DNA of 64,000 nucleotides. Origin: Dyella_A sp051962475. GTDB taxonomy: Bacteria; Pseudomonadota; Gammaproteobacteria; Xanthomonadales; Rhodanobacteraceae. Below, in pieces: positions 54,099 through 61,631 of the stretch. The stretch is taken from contig NZ_JBQCCF010000014.1 of the NCBI RefSeq assembly GCF_051962475.1, positions 11,013 through 75,012 on the forward strand, in the 5' to 3' direction. The position numbers and the translations under genes are program-made. The first letter of the stretch is position 1. Each line of letters starts with the position of its first letter. Under the pieces are notes generated by a model. It made no database searches and was not told the DNA's origin. It saw nothing but the letters and a program-made list of their open reading frames with translations.

Positions 54099-55349
54099 AT
54101 GAAACGAATGCGCACATCCCGATGGTTACTCCCCTTGCTCGCCAGCCTGCTGATGGTCTCCACGGCGCACGCCGACCGTGCGTCCGATGCGGCGTTGGAC
54201 GCGCTGATCGAGGGCGCCAAGGCGTCGCACAGCGACACGATGCTGGTGCTGCACGATGGCAAGGTGCTCGCTTCCTACACCAGGCCCGGTGAGACGCCGC
54301 ACGCGATCGAGATGATGTCGGCGACCAAGTCGCTGGTGGGCCTCGCCGTTGGGCGGCTGGTTACCGAAGGCAAGATCAAGTCGATCGACGAGCCGGTCAG
54401 CGATTTCTATCCCGAGTGGAAGCAGGGGCAGAAGGCGAAGATCACGGTGCGGATGCTGCTCGACCACACCTCCGGCCTGCAGAACGTGCCCAACACCACC
54501 GTGGAGATCTATCCCGCGCCGGATGGTTTCAAGCTCGCGCTGGCGGCGGAGCTGAGCAGCCCGCCCGGCACCCGCTTCAGCTACAACAACAAGGCGATGA
54601 ACCTGCTGGCCGGTGTCGTCGAGCAAGCCTCCGGCATGCGTATGGATCACTACATCGAGCGCATGATCCTGCAGCCGATGGGCATCCCCGGACCGGCCTG
54701 GAACACGGACGGCGGCTTCGACCATGCCGGTCACCCCTACGCCATGGCCGGCTGGAAGGCCACCGCCGCCGATGCGGCGAAGCTCGGCGAGCTGGTGCTG
54801 GCCGACGGCCGCTGGCATGGCAAGCAGCTGATCGACCCGGCGTACATCCACGCCATGGTCGGTCAGAGCCAGCCCTTCACGCCCAGCTACGGCCTGCTCT
54901 GGTGGCGCCGCGGCGCCGACCGCAAGATGGGTGTCAGTGCCAAGGCGATCGAAGCGATGGAGCAGCAAGGCATCGATCGGGTCGGGCTGGAGCAACTGCG
55001 CCCGCTGGTGCCGCGCACCTTCACCCAGCCCAGCGAGCTGCGGCCGGCGCTCACGCAGGCGCTGGGTGCGGAGCTGCCCACTCTGGCCAGGGACATCAAG
55101 GCGCACGGCCTCGGCATGGACGACCTCATCGAGGACCGCTCCGGCCCGATCGTGGCCTACGAGGCCAACGGCTATCTCGGCCAGTACATCGTGGTGGTGC
55201 CCAAGGCGCACATCGTCGCCGTACGGCAGATCGAGGAAGGTGCCTACGACGGCAGTACCGTGTGGCCCAACGGCTACGACGACTTCACCGCCCGCGTGAT
55301 CGCCCTGGCCCGCACCTACACCAGCGACCTGGCGGTGCCATCGCTATGA
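54099..55349 (+). CDS. Exported serine hydrolase, beta-lactamase class C family
   Basis: A 416-residue protein with a signal peptide ending TAHA. The penicillin-binding fold shows SATK (Ser74, Lys77) and YNN (Tyr162, Asn164). A C-terminal domain of ~90 residues contains GYLGQYIVVVPKAHIVAVRQ. It could be an esterase, peptidase or lactamase-like enzyme in the periplasm; nothing distinguishes these. It is convergent with the unknown gene at 55518. Confidence 0.86.
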   Translation: MKRMRTSRWLLPLLASLLMVSTAHADRASDAALDALIEGAKASHSDTMLVLHDGKVLASYTRPGETPHAIEMMSATKSLVGLAVGRLVTEGKIKSIDEPVSDFYPEWKQGQKAKITVRMLLDHTSGLQNVPNTTVEIYPAPDGFKLALAAELSSPPGTRFSYNNKAMNLLAGVVEQASGMRMDHYIERMILQPMGIPGPAWNTDGGFDHAGHPYAMAGWKATAADAAKLGELVLADGRWHGKQLIDPAYIHAMVGQSQPFTPSYGLLWWRRGADRKMGVSAKAIEAMEQQGIDRVGLEQLRPLVPRTFTQPSELRPALTQALGAELPTLARDIKAHGLGMDDLIEDRSGPIVAYEANGYLGQYIVVVPKAHIVAVRQIEEGAYDGSTVWPNGYDDFTARVIALARTYTSDLAVPSL

Positions 55350-55429
55350 TGCCGTGCAGGTAGGCGTACTGCCTGCGCTGCGGCTTACGTCGGCATACAG
55401 AAGCTCCGCTCTGGCATGCAATTGCAATT

Positions 55430-55514
55430 GGGGTCAGGCTCGCTCACTCATGGTGTGTAAGTGAACCTGACCCCGTTGCTGGCATTGGCCAAGATCGGGG
55501 TCAGGTTCACTTAC
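55430..55514. repeat. GGGGTCAGGTTCACTTAC repeat cluster between convergent genes
   Basis: An exact 18-base inverted pair, GTAAGTGAACCTGACCCC (55457-55474) and GGGGTCAGGTTCACTTAC (55497-55514), 22 bases apart, preceded by a diverged copy at 55430. It lies between the stops of two convergent genes. It is probably a REP-like element, and could also stop transcription. Confidence 0.82.
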
Positions 55515-55517
55515 TCC

Positions 55518-56450
55518 CTACCAGTCGCACCCGCCTGTATCTGCGTTGGTCACCGGTCCGCTGGCAGAGAATGACTTGGCATAGATCTCGTCCGCCCAGC
55601 GTTCGGCAGCAAACTTCTGGGCGGGTGTGACCTCGGCTTCGACTGCTTCGATCTGCTTTGCAAGCGCGGACGACTCCGGCGTGCCGCGAGGGGTCCCACG
55701 CCACTGCAGGTTCAGAACCCTCAAGTAGTCCGCGGGGTTCACGTGCGACACCGGACCGGTCTGGCCTTCGACGCCCATGGCGGCATACACAGTCTCCAAT
55801 GCCAGCACGGTGTTCCAGTGGCCGCGCGCCAGCGCGCGCCGCCCGAGCTCCATCGCCTCGCTGTCGAAAGCGGCCGCCTGACTCGGTGTCATCTTCGGCG
55901 GATCGTAGAAGCCGGACAGGATGCAGGCGGTGGCATCGTCATCGCCGAGTCGGGCGGCCGCGAGCGCGATCGGATAGAAGCGCCCATCGGCAAGGATGGC
56001 ATCGGTATTCCCACAGAGCCGCTCGTAAGCGTTGCCCAGCGCGATATTCGCCTTGACCCCTTCCATGGTGCGCTCGCGCTTGGCGCTGTCCATCGCCTGC
56101 AGATATGCCTGGTTGCCGGCGGCCCAGGTTTCGTACGTCTTGCCTTTGAAGAAGTCGTTTGCCCGACGTGCCTTGAGGCACTGCAGGGTCTCGACGAAGA
56201 GCCGCTCGGCCGCGGGGCGATCACCCGCAGAAGCGAGCTTCCACAGGGTTGGTTCGCTGGCTTGCAGCGGTGCCCATGGCGGCGGCAAAGCGGGCGGCAC
56301 GCTGACTACTTGGTCGCCGTTGGACTGTGGTATCGCGCGATGGGTTGGTGTAGGAGACGTCCTCACGTCGTGGTGCGCGCGAAGCGCAACCGCGAGCAAG
56401 ATGACCAGAAGCACGGCCACTATCGCCAGACGTCGCAGCATGGAGTCCAT
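55518..56450 (-). CDS. Hypothetical exported or membrane-anchored protein
   Basis: A 310-residue protein with an N-terminal hydrophobic helix (LAIVAVLLVILLAVAL), a Pro-rich linker, and a helical Ala/Glu-rich body containing YETWAAGNQAYLQAMDSA. Helical pairs such as ALAAARLGDDDATACILSGF suggest Sel1- or TPR-like repeats. Four cysteines are present. ATG at 56450 or 56441 may be used. Function is unknown. Confidence 0.7.
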   Translation of the reverse strand: MDSMLRRLAIVAVLLVILLAVALRAHHDVRTSPTPTHRAIPQSNGDQVVSVPPALPPPWAPLQASEPTLWKLASAGDRPAAERLFVETLQCLKARRANDFFKGKTYETWAAGNQAYLQAMDSAKRERTMEGVKANIALGNAYERLCGNTDAILADGRFYPIALAAARLGDDDATACILSGFYDPPKMTPSQAAAFDSEAMELGRRALARGHWNTVLALETVYAAMGVEGQTGPVSHVNPADYLRVLNLQWRGTPRGTPESSALAKQIEAVEAEVTPAQKFAAERWADEIYAKSFSASGPVTNADTGGCDW

Positions 56451-56488
56451 TTCCCTGGGCGTGATTTCTTTGATCCTGGCTCCGACAC

Positions 56489-56504
56489 GGGGTCCGGTTC
56501 ACTT
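56489..56504. repeat. Degenerate copy of the GGGGTCAGGTTCACTT repeat
   Basis: GGGGTCCGGTTCACTT differs from the exact repeat at 55497 by one base, lying 39 bases upstream of the unknown gene. Confidence 0.6.
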
Positions 56505-56627
56505 CCCAAGGCTCAGCCGCGAGTTCCTCCCTTGGCCAAGCGGTTTGCCAAGTGGAAGGCCGCCGGACACTGATCCTGTGTGCGGAAAAGCCTGGGTCAA
56601 CGTGCCCTTGTTGAACGCCCCCCGAAG

Positions 56628-56783
56628 TTAGCGGGCCGGTTGCGACGCGGATGCGGCCGGCGCGTTATCGGGCCTAGCTTCCTGATGCGTGGCGGCGAGA
56701 TAGAACCCCACCGCGAGCATGACCAGCAGCGCGACGATGAAGGCGATCAGGGCGATGCGGCGGGAGCGGGGCGAGAGTTTCAT
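56628..56783 (-). CDS. Small single-pass membrane protein
   Basis: A 51-residue protein: a basic N-terminus (MKLSPRSRRI), one transmembrane helix (ALIAFIVALLVMLAVGFYLA) and a polar Ala/Pro-rich tail. The amino-acid pattern is that of a real small membrane protein. It starts upstream of the unknown gene on the same strand. No function is known and the ribosome site is weak. Confidence 0.5.
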   Translation of the reverse strand: MKLSPRSRRIALIAFIVALLVMLAVGFYLAATHQEARPDNAPAASASQPAR

Positions 56784-56892
56784 GGGGCGGCCTGGGTGGG
56801 TGGCAGGAGCCTGCACCTGGCGGTGTGTCCCGCCCGTGGACGATTGACACCGGCTTGCGAGCTTGGCGCCCACCGGAGAGCGAAAGCCGGCG

Positions 56893-59517
56893 TCAGGCCT
56901 GTTGCGCGTCCGGATGGTGCGGGTTGCTCTCTCCGCGCCACGCGCGGCTGGCCGGGCCTTTGATGCTGAGCGCCGCGCGCCAGCCCTGCTGCTGCCCTGC
57001 ATCCGCTTTCACCAACCACTGCAGCTTGCCGGCGACGCTGGCGGCGACGGCGATGCCGTCTTCGAACAGGATGCGGGTGCTGGCGATGGCGGGCAGGCGG
57101 TCACCGGCGAGCGTGGTGCCGACCAGGTTGAGTGGGTCGCAGCCGTGGACGATGACGTGCTGGCTGTCGAGCGGGCGCCTCTGTACCGCGCGCAGGGCGG
57201 GGATGGCTTCGGGCAGGGCGAACTGTTCACCGACCAGGCCTTCGACAAAGCGGCCGCCGCGGATTTCGCCGCGGGCTTCCAGCCGCTGGTAGACCTGGCG
57301 CAGCTCGCGCCAGGTTGGTAGCCAACTGGCTTCGCGCTCTAGCAGTTTCCAGAACACCACGCCGTAGCGCTGCAGCAGGGTGCGGGCGACGTGTTCGACC
57401 TGTTCGCGGCGCTGGGCGTCGTCGTCGCGCGAGGCGCCGGCGCGCACCAGCGACCAGCGGCCAGCGTCCTCGATGCCGCCGAAGGTGTGCCGGCGCAGGC
57501 GGCGGTGGCGGCCGCTGTCGCGTTTGGCGGCGGGCATCAACAGGGCGCGCAGGCCGGCGAAGCTGTCGGCGGTGACGCGGCCGGCGGCGACGAGCTCGCC
57601 CAGTGCGTCTTCCAGTTCGGTGCGCAGCAGGCGGGCGCTGGTCATCAGCTCGTCGAAGAACAGCGCGCCTTCGTCGCGCAGGGCGTCGGCCACGGCCTGC
57701 GCGCGGGAAGAGAGTGCCGGCGGCTCGGTGGCGTCGCGTTCGGCCACGGCCGTCCAGACGGCCAGTTGCCGGCGCGGCAGCAGCACGATGGGCGTGCTGC
57801 GCACCGGGCCGTTGCCGCCTCCGCTGGCCGCGCGCAGCCGGCTCCAGCCGATGCGGCCGGCGCGGCACAGCTCGTCCAGCCACGTGCTGGAGTAATCCTC
57901 GATGCGCGCGGGCAGCAGTTCGGTTTCCCACGCGCCGGCGGCCGCTTCGAAGCCTTCCAGCTGGGCCAGCGTGGCGGTGAGTGCATCCGGCCCGCGGCGG
58001 CGGGTGCCGGGCGCGAGGTGCTGCCAGTCGATGAGGAAGCGCATCAGGTCGCGCCGGCTCACCGGCTCGATCTCGCGGCGCAGACGGCCCAGCGTGTAGC
58101 GGTGGATGCGCACCAGCAGGTGGCGTTCGCACCATTCCATCGGGGTGTCGGCGGCCTGGGCCTGCGGGGTGAAGCGACCCTGGATCACGTAGCCCTCGGT
58201 CTGCAGGCGCAGCAGGGCTTGCTCGATGTCCTGCGGCGTCACTGCCAGGGCGGCGGCGAGCGTGGCGACCGTCACCGGGCCGGTGCCGAGCAGGCGGCCG
58301 CGGACGAGTTCGCGCAGGGCGTCGTCACGGGTCCAGGGTTTGGCGAAGGGGGTGGGGACGGTGACGGCGGGCTCGACGCTGGCTTGCGGGTGGAGGGCGA
58401 GCCAGAGGGGGAGTTTTTCGGTGGTGACGTGGATGGGGGCAAGAGCGGCCACCTCACCCCGACCCTCTCCCTCCGAGGGGGGAGAGGGGGCAGAAGCCGC
58501 GGCGGGAGAGGGTGTCGGCACAGTGGGAATGAGGCGGGTGGCGCGGCCGTTGGCCTCCAGCGCATCGATCCAGGGGAACCAGCCGTGTGCGGCCACTTCG
58601 GTGGCGCTGAGGCCGCCGAGGGCGTCGAGGGCTTCGTGCATTTCGTCGGCGCTGCGCACCTGCGGCCACGCTTCGTCGCGCACGGCGGCGATGGCGGCGG
58701 GGTCGAGCGTGCCCAGGTCGGTGGCGTTGTCGGTGGGGTTCCAGCGGCCGGCGGCCTGGGTGCGGCGCTCTTCCAGTGGCGCGTCGTCGAGGAAGGCGTA
58801 GGGCGCGGCGGTGAGTACTTCGCTGGCCAGCGGGCTGGGGCCGGTGAGGTCGCGGGCGACCACGCGGATCGCGCCGCTTTCCAGCGCGCGCAGCACGGCG
58901 AGCAGGCCGGTCAGGTCCATCGCCTCGCGCAGACAGTCGTGCAGCGTCTGGGCCACCAGCGGGTGGTCGGGAATCTCGCGCTCGCCGACGATGTTCTCCA
59001 GGCAGGCGACCTGATCGGGGAACACGGTGGCGAGCAGGTCCTCGCTTTTCATGCGCTGCAATTGTGGCGGCGTTTTCTTGCCACCGCGGAAGCGCGGCAG
59101 CGCCAGCGCGGTGACGGCGTTCCAGCGCCAGCGCGCGCCGAACAGCGGCGCGTCGAGCAGGGCCTGGGTGAGCACGTGGTCGGCGCTGGACGAGTGCAGG
59201 TAGCGGGCGACCTCTTCCAGCGGAAAGCTGTGGCTGGTGGACAGCGACAGCACGATCGCGTCCTCGGTGGCCGCAGCCTGCAGCTCGAAGTTGAACTGGC
59301 GGCAGAAGCGCTTGCGCAGTGCCAGCCCCCAGGCGCGGTTGATGTGGCTGCCGAACGGCGAGTGGATCACCAGCTGGGTGCCGCCGGATTCGTCGAAGAA
59401 GCGCTCGAAGACGATGGTGGACTGGGTGGGCAGCACGCCGAGTGCGGCCTTGGCGGCGGCGAGGTAGTCAGTGAGTTGCTGGGCGGCGGATTCGGTGAGG
59501 CCGAGCACGTTGCGCAA
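56893..59517 (-). CDS. lhr: Lhr-like helicase, C-terminal part of a split gene
   Basis: 874 codons from TTG 59517, in the same frame as the helicase part at 59644-61428. It continues directly with native Lhr sequence (ERFFDESGGTQLVIHSPFG, INRAWGLALRKRFCRQFN), then winged-helix and beta-barrel domains and the Lhr C-terminal domain. An in-frame REP copy around residue 345 (PSPPSEGEGRGE) lies in a linker. The 42 codons between the parts are open, with only the TAA at 59644 separating them. It has no ATG or ribosome site of its own, so it may be untranslated. Confidence 0.82.
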   Translation of the reverse strand: MRNVLGLTESAAQQLTDYLAAAKAALGVLPTQSTIVFERFFDESGGTQLVIHSPFGSHINRAWGLALRKRFCRQFNFELQAAATEDAIVLSLSTSHSFPLEEVARYLHSSSADHVLTQALLDAPLFGARWRWNAVTALALPRFRGGKKTPPQLQRMKSEDLLATVFPDQVACLENIVGEREIPDHPLVAQTLHDCLREAMDLTGLLAVLRALESGAIRVVARDLTGPSPLASEVLTAAPYAFLDDAPLEERRTQAAGRWNPTDNATDLGTLDPAAIAAVRDEAWPQVRSADEMHEALDALGGLSATEVAAHGWFPWIDALEANGRATRLIPTVPTPSPAAASAPSPPSEGEGRGEVAALAPIHVTTEKLPLWLALHPQASVEPAVTVPTPFAKPWTRDDALRELVRGRLLGTGPVTVATLAAALAVTPQDIEQALLRLQTEGYVIQGRFTPQAQAADTPMEWCERHLLVRIHRYTLGRLRREIEPVSRRDLMRFLIDWQHLAPGTRRRGPDALTATLAQLEGFEAAAGAWETELLPARIEDYSSTWLDELCRAGRIGWSRLRAASGGGNGPVRSTPIVLLPRRQLAVWTAVAERDATEPPALSSRAQAVADALRDEGALFFDELMTSARLLRTELEDALGELVAAGRVTADSFAGLRALLMPAAKRDSGRHRRLRRHTFGGIEDAGRWSLVRAGASRDDDAQRREQVEHVARTLLQRYGVVFWKLLEREASWLPTWRELRQVYQRLEARGEIRGGRFVEGLVGEQFALPEAIPALRAVQRRPLDSQHVIVHGCDPLNLVGTTLAGDRLPAIASTRILFEDGIAVAASVAGKLQWLVKADAGQQQGWRAALSIKGPASRAWRGESNPHHPDAQQA
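58452..58490. repeat. REP-like element (CCCTCTCCC type) inside lhr, frame preserved
   Basis: CCTCACCCC followed by a CCCTCTCCC...GGGAGAGGG hairpin. The translated product is a Pro/Ser/Gly/Glu-rich linker and the reading frame continues. Confidence 0.8.
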
Positions 59518-59544
59518 CCATCTTATGGCGCGCGCTGTTTTGCT

Positions 59545-59643
59545 CCCCTCTCCCGCCGGGAGAGGGGCTGGGGGTGAGGGTTCGGGGGTGGCGCGCGCTT
59601 CGGGCGTACCCTCACCCCGGCCCCTCTCCCGGGGGGAGAGGGG
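59545..59643. repeat. REPIN (inverted REP pair) splitting lhr
   Basis: Unit A (59545-59580) CCCCTCTCCCGCCGGGAGAG...GTGAGGG and its inverted counterpart unit B (59609-59643) are 28 bases apart. Each is a hairpin. The lhr TAA stop (59644-59646) lies immediately at the outer edge of unit B, and the rest of the element is open in the lhr frame. Confidence 0.9.
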
Positions 59644-61428
59644 TTAAAGCAGGGGGTCGATTTCTTTGCGCAAGCGCGACACGCCGAACGACAGCGCATC
59701 GCTGCGCCCCGGCGCTTCGCCGAGCCAGAACGGGATGCTTGGCGGCACGCCGTGGGCGTCTTCTACGCGCAGGCGGCCGGCTTCCACGCGCTGGATGCGG
59801 TAGCTGGTGTTGCCGAGCTGGAAGATGTCGCCGGCCAGGCTCTCGACGGCGAAATCCTCGTGCACCGAGCCGATCACCGTGCCTTGTGGTTCCAGCACCA
59901 CCGCATAGTCGGCGGTGTCGGGAATGGCGCCGCCGGAAGTGAGCGAGGTAAGGCGCGCGCCGCGGCGGGCGCGCAGCTGGCCGTGTACGGCGTCGTGGTG
60001 CAGGTAGCCCTCGCGCGGCCCGCGGCGGGTGCTGTAGCCCTCCACCAGCATGCGCACCACGGCGTCGAAATCGGCGCGCGCCAGATCGCGGTACGGGTCG
60101 GCGCCGCGCACCAGCGCGTACAGGCCGTCTTCGTCCCATTCGCGGCAGGCGACTTCGGCCACGATCTGCTGCGCCAGCACGTCCAGCGGCTGCGGCGGAA
60201 TCGTCAGCGTGTCCAGCTCACCGCGGCGCACGCAGTCGAGCAGCGCGGTGCATTCCACCAGCTCGTCGCGGGTGGTGGGAAACAGCCGTGCTTTCGGCGT
60301 GCCGATCACGGCGTGGCCGGAGCGGCCGGCGCGCTGCAGGAAGGCGGCGATGGAGCGCGGCGAGCCGATCTGGCAGACCAGGTCCACATCGCCGATGTCT
60401 ATCCCTAACTCCAGCGAGGCGGTGGCGACCAGCGCAGAGAGCTCGCCGCGCTTGAGCCGCTGCTCGGCATCCAGCCGCTGCTCCTTGGCCAGGCTGCCGT
60501 GATGGGCAGCGACATGCGCCTTGCCCAGCCGCTCGGACAGGTGCCGCGTGACCCGCTCGGCCATCCGCCGCGTGTTGACGAACACCAGCGTGGTGCGATG
60601 GCTGTCGATCAGGGTGGCGAGCTGGTTGTAGATCAGCTCCCAGCCGTCGTTGGACATCACCGCTTCCAGCGGCACCGGCGGCACGCTGAGGCCGAGGTCG
60701 CGCGGGCGCTGATGGCCGACGTCGATGATGGTGCAGTGGGTGTCCTTTCCTTCCTGAGCGGGCGCGCCCACCAGGAACCGCGCCACCGCCTCGATCGGCT
60801 TCTGCGTGGCCGACAGCCCGATGCGCAGCAAGCGCCGCTGGCACACCGCGTCCAGCCGCTCCAGCGACAGCGCCAGGTGCGAACCGCGCTTGCTCGCGGC
60901 CACGGCGTGGATCTCATCGACGATCACCGTGCGCGCCGTGCCCAGCATGGCGCGGCCGGATGCGGAGCCGAGCAGGATGTACAGCGACTCGGGCGTGGTC
61001 ACCAGAATATGCGGCGGCGTCTTGCGCATCCACGCGCGCTCGGCCTGCGGCGTGTCGCCGGTGCGCACGGCGGTGCGGATCGCCACGTCGGGCAGGTCGA
61101 GCTTTTCCAGCTCGGCGCGGATGCCTTCCAGCGGCTCCTCCAGGTTGATGTGGATGTCGTTGGACAGCGCCTTGAGCGGCGACACGTAGACCACCCGCGT
61201 CTCGTCCGGCAGCACGCCGCCGTTGGCCACGCCCTCGCGCACCAGCGCATCGATGGCGGCGAGGAACGCGGTGAGCGTCTTGCCCGAACCGGTGGGTGCG
61301 GCCACCAGGGTTGGTTCGCCCGCGCGGATCGCCGGCCATGCCCGCGCCTGCGCCGCGGTGGGTGCATCGAAGCGGCCGCGAAACCACGTGGCTACGGCGG
61401 GATGGAAGTCGGCGAGCGGGGTGTCCAT
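59644..61428 (-). CDS. lhr: Lhr-like ATP-dependent helicase, N-terminal (motor) part of a split gene
   Basis: 594 residues with a DEAD/DEAH motor: Walker A AAPTGSGKT (43-51), DEIH box in VIVDEIHAV, SAT, and motif VI QRAGRSGH, followed by the start of the winged-helix region. It ends LRKEIDPLL then TAA at the REPIN border. Intact Lhr proteins are ~1,450-1,500 residues; this half lacks the rest of the core and the C-terminal domain. It may still unwind nucleic acid, though less stably. Lhr is a DNA-repair and RNA:DNA helicase. Confidence 0.85.
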   Translation of the reverse strand: MDTPLADFHPAVATWFRGRFDAPTAAQARAWPAIRAGEPTLVAAPTGSGKTLTAFLAAIDALVREGVANGGVLPDETRVVYVSPLKALSNDIHINLEEPLEGIRAELEKLDLPDVAIRTAVRTGDTPQAERAWMRKTPPHILVTTPESLYILLGSASGRAMLGTARTVIVDEIHAVAASKRGSHLALSLERLDAVCQRRLLRIGLSATQKPIEAVARFLVGAPAQEGKDTHCTIIDVGHQRPRDLGLSVPPVPLEAVMSNDGWELIYNQLATLIDSHRTTLVFVNTRRMAERVTRHLSERLGKAHVAAHHGSLAKEQRLDAEQRLKRGELSALVATASLELGIDIGDVDLVCQIGSPRSIAAFLQRAGRSGHAVIGTPKARLFPTTRDELVECTALLDCVRRGELDTLTIPPQPLDVLAQQIVAEVACREWDEDGLYALVRGADPYRDLARADFDAVVRMLVEGYSTRRGPREGYLHHDAVHGQLRARRGARLTSLTSGGAIPDTADYAVVLEPQGTVIGSVHEDFAVESLAGDIFQLGNTSYRIQRVEAGRLRVEDAHGVPPSIPFWLGEAPGRSDALSFGVSRLRKEIDPLL

Positions 61429-61631
61429 GTCCGGCCTCGACGCGGGGGCGGGATCGGTCGGTGTCACCGCATGGATATAGGGCCTGGCGCGCAACGCCGC
61501 AAGCGCGGGCGTGCCCGCGCGCACGCCTTGTCGCCTTGCGACTTGTGCCGGCGGCCCGGCTTGCACATGCTGGCCGGTGCCCGCCCCCGGCGCCGCCCCG
61601 CGCGCCGCATCGCATCGAAAGGAGATTCAAC

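Noticed and set aside
42428..55517. CRISPR array or insertion sequence
   Set aside because: The repeats are REP/REPIN-type, few in number, without regular spacers, cas genes or a transposase frame.
57391..59577. 728-codon plus-strand frame across lhr
   Set aside because: Gly/Ala/Gln/Arg-rich antisense shadow with no ribosome site or family resemblance.
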